Assembly (NCBI RefSeq): GCF_021538895.1
Contig: NZ_JADDRL010000048.1
Coordinates: forward strand, 1-64,000
Direction: 5' to 3'
Origin: Streptomyces olivochromogenes
GTDB lineage: Bacteria; Actinomycetota; Actinomycetes; Streptomycetales; Streptomycetaceae
Length of the DNA stretch: 64,000 bases
This document shows positions 46,614 to 54,248 of this stretch, piece by piece. The translations under genes were made by a program, and so were the position numbers. The notes under the pieces are model-generated. The model made no database searches, had not been told where the DNA came from, and worked only from the letters and a program-made list of their open reading frames with translations. The stretch's first letter is position 1; each line of letters opens with the position of its first letter.

Positions 46614-47552
46614 TCAGTCCGTCCTCCCTGGCTTCCCCGGCTTCCCCGGCTTCGCCGCCTCACCCAGCTCGGCCGAGATCCGGCCCAGCTGCTCCAGCCG
46701 CTGCTCCAGGCTGGGGTGGGTGGAGAAGAGCCGGGACAGGCCGGGCTCGGCGCCCAGGGCCGGAGTGAAGTAGAAGGCGTTGAAGGCCTGGGCCGTGCGC
46801 AGGTCCTTCGTCGGGATCCGCGCGATGTCCCCGGTGACCTTGGTCAGCGCGGAGGCCAGCGCCGAGGGCCGCCCGGTCAGCAGCGCGGCGGCGCGGTCCG
46901 CGGCCAGCTCCCGGTACCGGGACAGCGCCCGGATCAGCAGGAAGCTGATCGCGTACACGGCCGCCGAGACGCCCATCACCGCGGCGAACACCACGGCCGT
47001 GTTCTGGTCCCTGCGCCCGCCGCCGAACAGCTGCGAGTAGAAGGCGAACCGCACGATCAGTCCCGCGATCACGCCGAGGAAGGACGCGATCGTGATCACG
47101 GCGACGTCCTTGTGCGCCACGTGCGACAGCTCGTGCGCCAGCACGCCCTCCAGCTCGCCCGGCTCCAGCCGTCGGAGCAGCCCGGTGGTCACACAGACCA
47201 CGGCATTGTCGGGATTCCGCCCGGTCGCGAACGCGTTCGGCATATCCATGTCCGAGACGGCGACCACCGGCTTGGGCATGTCCGCCATGGCGCACAGCCG
47301 GTCGATCACCGCGTGCAGCTCCGGATACTCCTCGCGCTCCACGACCCGCCCGCGCATCGCGAACAGGGCGATCCGGTCGGAGAACCAGAACTGCGCCACG
47401 AACATCGCGCCGATCACGACGACGACCAGTACCCAGGACTTCAGCAACACGATCAGTGCGGCGATGAACCCCACGTACAACAACCCGAGCAGGAACAGCG
47501 TGACCCCCATGCGCGTGGTCAACCGCCGATCGCTCCGGAAGCGGCTCTGCAT
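46614..47552 (-). CDS. htpX: membrane zinc metalloprotease HtpX
   Basis: A 312-residue M48-family protease. Two N-terminal membrane helices (VTLFLLGLLYVGFIAALIVLL and SWVLVVVVIGAMFVAQF) precede the zinc site VLAHELSHVAHKD, whose two histidines and nearby glutamate are catalytic. Two more membrane segments follow. It degrades damaged membrane proteins. The C-terminus ends in a short collagen-like KPGKPGKPG repeat from a 9-bp tandem repeat. It forms an operon with pspAB. Confidence 0.95.
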   Translation of the reverse strand: MQSRFRSDRRLTTRMGVTLFLLGLLYVGFIAALIVLLKSWVLVVVVIGAMFVAQFWFSDRIALFAMRGRVVEREEYPELHAVIDRLCAMADMPKPVVAVSDMDMPNAFATGRNPDNAVVCVTTGLLRRLEPGELEGVLAHELSHVAHKDVAVITIASFLGVIAGLIVRFAFYSQLFGGGRRDQNTAVVFAAVMGVSAAVYAISFLLIRALSRYRELAADRAAALLTGRPSALASALTKVTGDIARIPTKDLRTAQAFNAFYFTPALGAEPGLSRLFSTHPSLEQRLEQLGRISAELGEAAKPGKPGKPGRTD

Positions 47553-47727
47553 CTTGCCTCACCTCGCAGTCAGGCACTCGTCCCGCTGTCCAGTGTGCAC
47601 CTGTGGATTGTCATGAGGTGGTTCCGAACGACCCTAGGAGCAGCAAAAGGTCCCGGTACGTCGGCGCGGGTGCGCCCCGCTAGTACGACGAGCCCTAGTA
47701 GGCCCGGCGGGGCGCGTCCCGGTGGAC

Positions 47728-47985
47728 CTAATAAGGGGAGCGCAGCTGGATGTATCCCAGAACGACGATCACCGCGGCCACACAGCCGAGCACGATGGTC
47801 GTCGACACCCAGGACGAACGGCGGGGCCCCACCGGGTCCGGGTCGGCGCGGAAGGGCGCCGGGTCCGGCGGGTTCTCCTTCCAGCGGGCGGCGAGCATGC
47901 GCGCGCGGGCCGAGGGCTCTTTGTGCTCGGCCGAGTTCGCCCACTTGTAGTCGAACTCGTACTCCGAGTCGTCCTGTTCAGACAT
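47728..47985 (-). CDS. small single-pass membrane protein
   Basis: An 85-residue protein with an acidic N-terminus (SEQDDSEYEFDYKWANSAEHKEP) and one C-terminal membrane segment (VSTTIVLGCVAAVIVVLGYIQL). The orientation is probably N-terminus inside. GAGAGAGG lies before the ATG. It is a common small actinomycete protein type with no known function. Confidence 0.75.
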   Translation of the reverse strand: MSEQDDSEYEFDYKWANSAEHKEPSARARMLAARWKENPPDPAPFRADPDPVGPRRSSWVSTTIVLGCVAAVIVVLGYIQLRSPY

Positions 47986-48288
47986 CCCCGTTCAACCTCT
48001 CTCGTACGACAGAGTCAGGAGGGATGATCTCCCGATTGTAGGAAGTATGTGAAGCGTCGGCGGTTGCACAGGATGCCGGGTGGTCGACGGGCAGCTAGCA
48101 TCGGATGTTGAGAGCCGTGATGCGGGCTGCGCCCCTGGATGGCGTCGTCCCAGCTCAACGGGGCCCGACAGTCCCGTTCCGTGTCATCGGGCGGCACCAC
48201 CTACGACCTCACCGCATATGTCGCACCGAGGTCGCGGCCATCCGTCTCGTGCCCGCAAACCGCACGAGGGGGTGGAAGGAGGTACACC
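47986..48288. other. intergenic region between divergent small genes
   Basis: About 300 bp. TACAAT on the minus strand (48035-48040) could be the -10 box of the membrane-protein gene, but no matching -35 is seen. A GGAAGGAGG ribosome site ends the region before the plus-strand gene. No RNA gene is evident. Confidence 0.4.
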
Positions 48289-48573
48289 ATGAATGCACCG
48301 CGTATCAGGCGTCTCGCCGCACTGTCCGCCGTCTCCGTTCTGATGGCCGGTGGCGCCGCCATCGGCGCAGCCGGTACGGCCTCGGCAGCCACCCCGAACC
48401 AGGTCTCTCAGGTCTCCCAGGTCTCCACGGGGCGTGGCTGCTTCAGCTGGGGCAACTGTGGCGGCTTCGGCTTCAACAGCGGCTTCGGTTTCAACAACGG
48501 CTTCGGCTTCAGCCCCTTCGGCTTCAACAACGGCTTCGGCAGCAGCGGCGTCGTCGTAGTCGTCGTGGGCTGA
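48289..48573 (+). CDS. small secreted Gly/Phe/Asn-repeat protein
   Basis: A 94-residue precursor with a signal peptide (cut near ASA-ATP). The mature part has QVSQVSQVS repeats, a CFSWGNC pair of cysteines, then repeated GFGFN units (NSGFGFNNGFGFSPFGFNNG) and a Val-rich end. Such low-complexity, aromatic/Gly repeats can self-assemble, but no homologue is recognised. A strong GGAAGGAGG precedes the ATG. It is convergent with glnA. Confidence 0.75.
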   Translation: MNAPRIRRLAALSAVSVLMAGGAAIGAAGTASAATPNQVSQVSQVSTGRGCFSWGNCGGFGFNSGFGFNNGFGFSPFGFNNGFGSSGVVVVVVG

Positions 48574-48606
48574 CGAAGGCGGTGTGACACAACCCTGAGC
48601 ACGGCG

Positions 48607-48643
48607 GAGGGCCGCCACCGCGACAATCGCGGCGGCGGCCCTC
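48607..48643. terminator. bidirectional terminator at the end of glnA
   Basis: A 16-pair stem with a single mismatch (GAGGGCCGCC...GGCGGCCCTC) and a 5-nt loop ACAAT, between the convergent Gly/Phe-repeat gene and glnA. Confidence 0.75.
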
Positions 48644-48676
48644 ACCGTTGCACAGGGCGCCCGACGGGCGGCCCGC

Positions 48677-50086
48677 TCACACGTCGAAGTACAGCTCGAA
48701 CTCGTGCGGGTGCGGACGCAGCTGCAGCGGAGCGATCTCGTTCGTGCGCTTGAAGTCGATCCACGTCTCGATCAGGTCGGACGTGAAGACGTCGCCCGCG
48801 AGCAGGAACTCGTGGTCGCGCTCAAGGGAGTCGAGGACGGCCGGGAGGGAGGTCGGGACCTGCGCCACGTTCGCGTGCTCCTCGGGAGCCAGCTCGTAGA
48901 GGTCCTTGTCGATCGGCTCGGCCGGCTCGATCTTGTTCTTGATGCCGTCCAGGCCCGCCAGGAGCAGGGCCGAGAAGGCGAGGTACGGGTTGCCGGAGGA
49001 GTCGGGCGCGCGGAACTCGACGCGCTTGGCCTTCGGGTTGGAGCCCGTGATCGGGATGCGCATCGCGGCCGAGCGGTTGCGCTGCGAGTACACCAGGTTG
49101 ATCGGCGCCTCGAAGCCCGGCACCAGACGGTGGTAGGAGTTCACCGTCGGGTTGGTGAAGGCCAGCAGCGACGGGGCGTGCTTGAGGATGCCGCCGATGT
49201 AGTAGCGGGCGGTGTCCGACAGGCCGGCGTAGCCCTGCTCGTCGTAGAAGAGCGGCTCGCCGCCGGTCCACAGGGACTGGTGGACGTGCATGCCCGAGCC
49301 GTTGTCACCGAAGATCGGCTTCGGCATGAAGGTCGCGGTCTTGCCGTTGCGCCAGGCCACGTTCTTCACGATGTACTTGAAGAGCTGGAGGTCGTCGGCG
49401 GCCGCGAGCAGCGTGTTGAACTTGTAGTTGATCTCGGCCTGGCCGGCGGTGCCGACCTCGTGGTGCTGGCGCTCGACCTTCAGGCCCTGCTTGTCCAGCT
49501 CCAGGGAGATCTCGGCGCGCAGGTCGGCGAAGTGGTCGACCGGCGGGACCGGGAAGTAGCCGCCCTTGTAGCGGACCTTGTAACCACGGTTGTTCTCCAG
49601 GGCACCGGTGTTCCAGGCGCCGGCCTCGGAGTCGATGTGGTAGAAGGACTCGTTCGCGCCCGTCGCGAAGCGGACGGAGTCGAAGACGTAGAACTCGGCC
49701 TCGGGACCGAAGTACGCGGTGTCCGCGATACCGGTGGAGGCGAGGTAGGCCTCGGCCTTCTTCGCCACGTTGCGCGGGTCACGGGAGTACTGCTCGCCCG
49801 TGATCGGGTCGTGGATGAAGAAGTTGATGTTGAGCGTCTTGTCGCGGCGGAACGGGTCCACGCGGGCGGTGGACAGGTCCGCGCGGAGCGCCATGTCGGA
49901 CTCGTGAATGGCCTGGAAGCCCCGGATCGAGGACCCGTCGAAGGCAAGCTCCTCGTCCGGGTCGAACGCGCCGACGGGCACCGTGAAGTGCTGCATCACG
50001 CCCGGCAGGTCGCAGAAACGGACGTCGACGAACTTGACGTCCTCGTCCGCGATGAACTTCTTGGCCTCGTCGGCGTTCTGGAACAT
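48677..50086 (-). CDS. glnA: glutamine synthetase I
   Basis: A 469-residue type-I glutamine synthetase. Diagnostic segments are FDGSSIRGFQ (beta-grasp), FGPEAEFYVFD and NGSGMHVHQSLW (metal site), and NPTVNSYHRLVPGFEAP (glutamate loop). The adenylylation loop reads DKDLYELAPEE, retaining the tyrosine that GlnE modifies. GTAGGAGGAG precedes the ATG, and a GlnR-like box lies at 50184. It assimilates ammonia under regulated conditions and is the covalently controlled counterpart of GlnII. Confidence 0.97.
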   Translation of the reverse strand: MFQNADEAKKFIADEDVKFVDVRFCDLPGVMQHFTVPVGAFDPDEELAFDGSSIRGFQAIHESDMALRADLSTARVDPFRRDKTLNINFFIHDPITGEQYSRDPRNVAKKAEAYLASTGIADTAYFGPEAEFYVFDSVRFATGANESFYHIDSEAGAWNTGALENNRGYKVRYKGGYFPVPPVDHFADLRAEISLELDKQGLKVERQHHEVGTAGQAEINYKFNTLLAAADDLQLFKYIVKNVAWRNGKTATFMPKPIFGDNGSGMHVHQSLWTGGEPLFYDEQGYAGLSDTARYYIGGILKHAPSLLAFTNPTVNSYHRLVPGFEAPINLVYSQRNRSAAMRIPITGSNPKAKRVEFRAPDSSGNPYLAFSALLLAGLDGIKNKIEPAEPIDKDLYELAPEEHANVAQVPTSLPAVLDSLERDHEFLLAGDVFTSDLIETWIDFKRTNEIAPLQLRPHPHEFELYFDV

Positions 50087-50183
50087 CCAGCTCCTCCTAC
50101 TCCCGACCGTCCTCGCCGGGGTGGTAGATCGTTCGTGCTGCCAGTGCGGTGGCACACTCAGGCCTCGACCCTAGGGACGGGTG

Positions 50184-50221
50184 ATTTCTCGGGCGTGACC
50201 CATTTGTTTCGCAGAAGTTAA
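50184..50221 (-). promoter_or_regulatory. GlnR box upstream of glnA
   Basis: On the minus strand: TTAAC, six bases, GAAAC, six bases, GTCAC, six bases, GAAAT. This is a close match to the double Streptomyces GlnR motif gTnAC-n6-GaAAC-n6-gTnAC-n6-GaAAC, about 100 bp before glnA. Confidence 0.85.
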
Positions 50222-50296
50222 CCGGCCACGGTTCCACCCTAGCCCCGGGACACCCCGCCGTCCCGTGGGCAATTGCGGGCGCAGTACCGTGGACGG

Positions 50297-50764
50297 GTGG
50301 ACAACAGGCAAGCAATGGGATCGTGGCTCTCCGGGCCGCGCGCGGCCATGGAAGAGGCCGGTGCCGACTTCGGATACCGGGGCGAGCAGCTCGGTCTGCC
50401 CCAGGAGGGGCCGGGCTCGATCGCCCGCCCGGGACGCCGGCTCGGGGCGCTGGCCGTGGACTGGGGACTGTGCGTCTTGATCGCATACGGCCTGATCACT
50501 GACGGCTACAGCCCGGCGACCAGCAACTGGGCGCTGCTCGTCTTCTTCGTGCTGGGCGTCCTGACCGTCGGCACGGTCGGCTTCACCCCCGGCAAGCGGC
50601 TCTTCGGTCTGCGGGTGGTCGGCGTGGACACCGGTCGTGTACAGCCGCTGCGGTCCCTGGTCCGCACGCTCCTGCTGTGCCTCGCCCTCCCGGCCCTGAT
50701 CTGGGACCGCGACGGCCGCGGCCTGCACGACCGGCTGGCACGGACCGTCGAGGTGCGGATCTAG
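50297..50764 (+). CDS. RDD-family membrane protein
   Basis: A 155-residue protein with an RDD domain: GSIARPGRRLGALAVDWGL, two membrane segments (CVLIAYGLITDGY; WALLVFFVLGVLTVGTVG), and FTPGKRLFGLRVVGVD. The family is often linked to transport or ion exchange, but function here is unknown. The GTG at 50297 lacks a ribosome site, and a TACCGT -10-like box sits seven bases upstream, so the message may be leaderless. The minus-strand GlnR box lies about 75 bp to the left and serves glnA. Confidence 0.8.
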   Translation: MDNRQAMGSWLSGPRAAMEEAGADFGYRGEQLGLPQEGPGSIARPGRRLGALAVDWGLCVLIAYGLITDGYSPATSNWALLVFFVLGVLTVGTVGFTPGKRLFGLRVVGVDTGRVQPLRSLVRTLLLCLALPALIWDRDGRGLHDRLARTVEVRI

Positions 50765-50775
50765 TCCCGCGTACG

Positions 50776-50815
50776 ACGAAGGGGGCGCCCGGATCACTCC
50801 GGGCGCCCCCTTCGT
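50776..50815. terminator. bidirectional terminator between the RDD and DUF4191 genes
   Basis: A perfect 18-bp stem (ACGAAGGGGGCGCCCGGA and its complement) with loop TCAC. It lies between convergent genes, just left of the 22-bp tandem array. Confidence 0.85.
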
Positions 50816-50828
50816 GTTGCTGGGGTCA

Positions 50829-50950
50829 GCGGGCCTTCGGACGGTGCCTAGCGGGCCTTCGGACGGTGCCTAGCGGGCCTTCGGACGGTGCCTAGCGGGC
50901 CTTCGGACGGTGCCTAGCGGGCCTTCGGACGGTGCCTAGCGGGCCTTCGG
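50829..50950. repeat. 22-bp tandem array at the end of the DUF4191 gene
   Basis: Five exact units (GCGGGCCTTCGG then ACGGTGCCTA) at 50829, 50851, 50873, 50895 and 50917, and a sixth partial unit at 50939-50950. The CTA at 50936-50938 is the stop codon (TAG) of the minus-strand gene, and the partial unit encodes its last residues. No spacers, so not CRISPR. Confidence 0.95.
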
Positions 50951-51637
50951 CCCGCCCTTCGGCATCCGCATGCCCTTGGGCATCGGGCCCTTCGGCAGCG
51001 GCATGTTGCTCATCAGGTCGCCCATGGCGCGCAGCCGGTCGTTGGTCGTGGTCACCTGCGGTCCGGTCAGCACGCGCGGGAACTTCAGCATGGTCGTGCG
51101 CAGCTTCTTCAGCTCGACCTGGCCCTCGCCCGTGCCCACGATCACGTCGTGCACCGGCACGTCCGCGACGATCCGGTTCATCTTCTTCTTCTCGGCGGCC
51201 AGCAGGCCCTTCACCCGGTTCGGGTTGCCCTCGGCGACCAGCACGATGCCGGCCTTGCCGACCGCGCGGTGCACCACGTCCTGGCTGCGGTTCATCGCCA
51301 CCGCGGGCGTGGTCGTCCAGCCCCGGCCGATGTTGTCCAGCACGGCCGCCGCGGCGCCCGGCTGGCCCTCCATCTGCCCGAAGGCGGCCCGCTCGGCCCG
51401 GCGGCCGAACACGATCGCCGTCGCGAGGACGGCGAGGAGCAGGCCCAGGATGCCGAGATAGACGGGGTGACCGATCAAGAAACCGATCGCGAGGAAGACA
51501 CCGAGGATGCCGATGCCGACAGCCGCGAGTACAAGGCCGATCTTCTTGTCGGCCCTGCGGGTCATCTTGTACGTCAGGGCGATCTGCTTCAGTCGCCCGG
51601 CATTCGCAGCGTCCGCTGCGGTTTCCTTCCCAGCCAT
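50936..51637 (-). CDS. DUF4191 membrane protein
   Basis: A 233-residue protein of the actinobacterial DUF4191 family. Two membrane helices near the N-terminus (IGLVLAAVGIGILGVFLAIGF; YLGILGLLLAVLATAIVFG) precede a cytoplasmic domain with VAMNRSQDVVHRAVGKAGIVLVAEG and KKMNRIVADVPVHDVIVG. The C-terminus is a Met/Pro/Lys-rich tail (MPLPKGPMPKGMRMPKGG). Function is unknown; the gene is usually found beside lipA. Its stop codon is the first element of a 22-bp tandem array. Confidence 0.85.
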   Translation of the reverse strand: MAGKETAADAANAGRLKQIALTYKMTRRADKKIGLVLAAVGIGILGVFLAIGFLIGHPVYLGILGLLLAVLATAIVFGRRAERAAFGQMEGQPGAAAAVLDNIGRGWTTTPAVAMNRSQDVVHRAVGKAGIVLVAEGNPNRVKGLLAAEKKKMNRIVADVPVHDVIVGTGEGQVELKKLRTTMLKFPRVLTGPQVTTTNDRLRAMGDLMSNMPLPKGPMPKGMRMPKGGPKAR

Positions 51638-51696
51638 GCCACGAAGTCTACGTGGCCCCGGGAGTGCCCACGACGGCAGTGCCCGGTGGGAAGGCG

Positions 51697-51894
51697 TCAG
51701 GAGCGGGAGGCGGCCTGTTCCAGGACTCGCTGCGCCTCGACCCGGTCCTTGGCGCGACGGCGATCCTCCAGGACGGACGTCCAGGCGTTGCGGCGGGCGG
51801 TGCGCTGTCCACCGCTCATGAGCAGGGACTCGACGGCGCGGAGCGCGTCGGTGAACGACGGGATGGCGGTGGCGCGAACGGGCGCGGCCTGCAT
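51697..51894 (-). CDS. small SCO2195-like protein, probably GlnR-controlled
   Basis: A 65-residue basic helical protein (MQAAPVRATAIPSFTDALRA, later GGQRTARRNAWTSVLEDRRR). It matches the short Streptomyces family that I recall being annotated as SCO2195-family GlnR-regulated protein. GAGGAG lies upstream of the ATG. A run of GlnR-like pentamers lies 36-97 bp upstream. No biochemical role is known; its size suits a protein-interaction or modulating role in nitrogen control. Confidence 0.75.
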   Translation of the reverse strand: MQAAPVRATAIPSFTDALRAVESLLMSGGQRTARRNAWTSVLEDRRRAKDRVEAQRVLEQAASRS

Positions 51895-51929
51895 GGCGGG
51901 GGTCTCCTCAGGACGTGAGTACGTGGCGT

Positions 51930-51991
51930 GATACCAGGGTCACTGATTGGTGTTACCAGGGCGTGACCGACCGGTCAAACACCAATGAAAC
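51930..51991. promoter_or_regulatory. candidate GlnR site upstream of the SCO2195-like gene
   Basis: Three pentamers spaced 11 bp apart on the plus strand (GTTAC 51952, GTGAC 51963, GTCAA 51974) with GAAAC at 51987. The minus strand gives GTCAC, GTAAC and GTATC at the same spacing. The repeated gTnAC half-sites fit GlnR; the GaAAC halves are weak. Confidence 0.45.
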
Positions 51992-52106
51992 CTTGATACG
52001 TGTCCCGGAAACGCTGACGCGGCCCTGACGTATGCCCTCATCTGCGAGGACGGTCAGGACCGCGGCCAAACGGTTATTACTGCCCGGTAGCTCCTAGTGC
52101 GTGAAT

Positions 52107-53072
52107 TCACACGGCCTGGGAGGCGATGTACGTGCCGCGCTTTTCGACCGCCATCCGGTACAGCCGGCCGGCACGGTACGAGGAGCGGACCAGCGGGCCG
52201 GACATCACACCGGAGAAGCCGATCTGCTCGGCCTCCTCCTTGAGCTCCACGAACTCCTGCGGCTTGACCCAGCGCTCCACGGGGTGGTGCCGCACGCTCG
52301 GCCGCAGGTACTGGGTGATGGTGACCAGCTCGCAGCCGGCGTCGTGCAGCTGCTTGAGCGCCTCGACGACCTCCTCGCGGGTCTCGCCCATGCCGAGGAT
52401 CAGGTTCGACTTGGTGACCAGGCCGTAGTCGCGGGCGGCCGTGATGACCTTCAGGGAGCGCTCGTAACGGAAGCCGGGGCGGATGCGCTTGAAGATCCGC
52501 GGCACCGTCTCGACGTTGTGCGCGAAGACCTCGGGGCGGGACGAGAAGACCTCTTCGAGCTGCTCCGGGACCGCGTTGAAGTCGGGGGCGAGGAGCTCGA
52601 CCTTGGTGCGGCCGGCCTCGCGCTCGGCGGTCTGCTGGTGGATCTGGCGCACGGTCTCGGCGTACAGCCAGGCGCCGCCGTCCTCCAGGTCGTCGCGGGC
52701 GACGCCGGTGATGGTGGCGTAGTTCAGGTCCATGGTGACCACGGACTCGCCCACGCGGCGCGGCTCGTCCCGGTCGAGGGCCTCGGGCTTGCCGGTGTCG
52801 ATCTGGCAGAAGTCGCAGCGCCGGGTGCACTGGTCGCCGCCGATGAGGAAGGTCGCCTCGCGGTCCTCCCAGCACTCGTAGATGTTCGGGCAGCCGGCTT
52901 CCTGGCAGACCGTGTGCAGGCCCTCGCTCTTCACGAGGTTCTGCATCTGCGTGTACTCGGGACCCATTTTCGCCCGGGTCTTGATCCACTCGGGCTTGCG
53001 CTCGATGGGGGTCTGGCTGTTGCGGACCTCCAGGCGCAGCATCTTGCGTCCGTCGGGTGAGACTGCGGACAC
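52107..53072 (-). CDS. lipA: lipoyl synthase
   Basis: A 321-residue radical-SAM enzyme that inserts two sulfur atoms into protein-bound octanoate. CQEAGCPNIYEC supplies the auxiliary iron-sulfur cluster and CTRRCDFCQ the radical-SAM cluster; a C-terminal RSSYRAG motif holds the serine that ligates the auxiliary cluster. The GTG start follows AGGGAGCC. It works after LipB, and the target complexes include pyruvate dehydrogenase, whose E1 gene is at the right edge of the window. Confidence 0.97.
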   Translation of the reverse strand: MSAVSPDGRKMLRLEVRNSQTPIERKPEWIKTRAKMGPEYTQMQNLVKSEGLHTVCQEAGCPNIYECWEDREATFLIGGDQCTRRCDFCQIDTGKPEALDRDEPRRVGESVVTMDLNYATITGVARDDLEDGGAWLYAETVRQIHQQTAEREAGRTKVELLAPDFNAVPEQLEEVFSSRPEVFAHNVETVPRIFKRIRPGFRYERSLKVITAARDYGLVTKSNLILGMGETREEVVEALKQLHDAGCELVTITQYLRPSVRHHPVERWVKPQEFVELKEEAEQIGFSGVMSGPLVRSSYRAGRLYRMAVEKRGTYIASQAV

Positions 53073-53206
53073 GACCGGCTCCCTGCTGATTGCTTTGAGT
53101 AGTCTTCGATTCCTCGGCGTACACCAGCGTACGCCCGTGCTTGTTGGGCCCCGTCGGTGAGGCCGACCTGCGGGCCTCGGGGTCCATTCCCCCGTCGGGC
53201 GCCGCT

Positions 53207-54010
53207 CTACGCGGTCGCCGGCGCCTTCTCGATCACACGCGGCTGCAGCTCCGCATGTTCCAGGATGTCCGTCAGGTGCCGCTCGACCACCGGCAGGACC
53301 TCCTCCACGGAGAGGTCCCGGCCCAGCTCGCCTGCGAGCGAGGTGACGCCTGCGTCGCGGATGCCGCACGGGATGATCCGGTCGAACCAGGCGTTGTCCG
53401 GGTTCACGTTGAAGGAGAAGCCGTGCATCGTGACGCCCTTGGCGACGCGGATGCCGATCGCGGCGATCTTGCGGTCCTCGCGGCGCTGGCCCGCGTTGGA
53501 GGGCGCGTACTCCGGGCCGTTCAGGCGGGGGTCGAACTCCTCGTCGGTCATCCGCGGGTCGAGGTCGAGGGAGAGTCCTCCGAGTGCCGGGCGCTGCTCG
53601 ACCGGGTCGCCGAGGACCCACACGCCGCTGCGGCCCTCGATCCGGGTGGTCTCGACGCCGTACTCCGCGCAGGTGCGGATCAGCGCCTCCTCCAGGCGCC
53701 GCACGTGCGCGACCACGTCCACCGGGCGGGGGAGCTTCTGGATCGGGTAGCCGACCAGCTGGCCGGGGCCGTGCCAGGTGATCTTGCCGCCGCGGTCCAC
53801 GTCGATGACCGGGGTGCCGTCGAGCGGTCGCTCGCTGTCCTCGGTGCGGCGGCCCGCCGTGTAGACCGGGGGGTGCTCCAGGAGCAGCACGGTGTCGGGA
53901 ATCTCGTCGGCGAACCGCGCCGCGTGCACCCGGCGCTGCTCGTCCCACGCCTCCTGGTAGTCGACGGCCTCAGCGCCGAACCCCATGCGGACGAACCGCA
54001 ACTCACTCAC
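53207..54010 (-). CDS. lipB: octanoyltransferase LipB
   Basis: A 267-residue octanoyl-ACP:protein transferase. Diagnostic parts are LLLEHPPVYTAGRR, GGKITWHGPGQLVGYPI and KIAAIGIRVAKGVTMHGFSFNVN, followed by IIPCGIRDAGVTSL carrying the catalytic cysteine; the lysine is in RKIAAIG. It transfers octanoate to lipoyl domains before LipA acts. It is upstream of lipA on the same strand with about 135 bp between, so the two may share a transcript. Confidence 0.97.
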   Translation of the reverse strand: MSELRFVRMGFGAEAVDYQEAWDEQRRVHAARFADEIPDTVLLLEHPPVYTAGRRTEDSERPLDGTPVIDVDRGGKITWHGPGQLVGYPIQKLPRPVDVVAHVRRLEEALIRTCAEYGVETTRIEGRSGVWVLGDPVEQRPALGGLSLDLDPRMTDEEFDPRLNGPEYAPSNAGQRREDRKIAAIGIRVAKGVTMHGFSFNVNPDNAWFDRIIPCGIRDAGVTSLAGELGRDLSVEEVLPVVERHLTDILEHAELQPRVIEKAPATA

Positions 54011-54248
54011 GGCAAGCGCCTCCCTCGGGCGATGGGTGTGTCAGGCATGTAACGCGCCCAAGCCACTGTACGTCCGCCTGCCGCGCGTCAGCCCTGGGGG
54101 CAATCCTCACACGATCGGATGAATGAGCGGCGAAGTGTGCGACCGGCCGCTCACTCTCCGCTACATTCGCGCCGTTCACGAGGCCATAAGGGCTGCTCAC
54201 AGGCAATCCGGGCACAACACGCCCGAAAGGCAGGAGACCGCACCGCAG

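Noticed and set aside
50829..50950. CRISPR array
   Set aside because: The 22-bp units are directly joined without spacers, and no cas genes are present.
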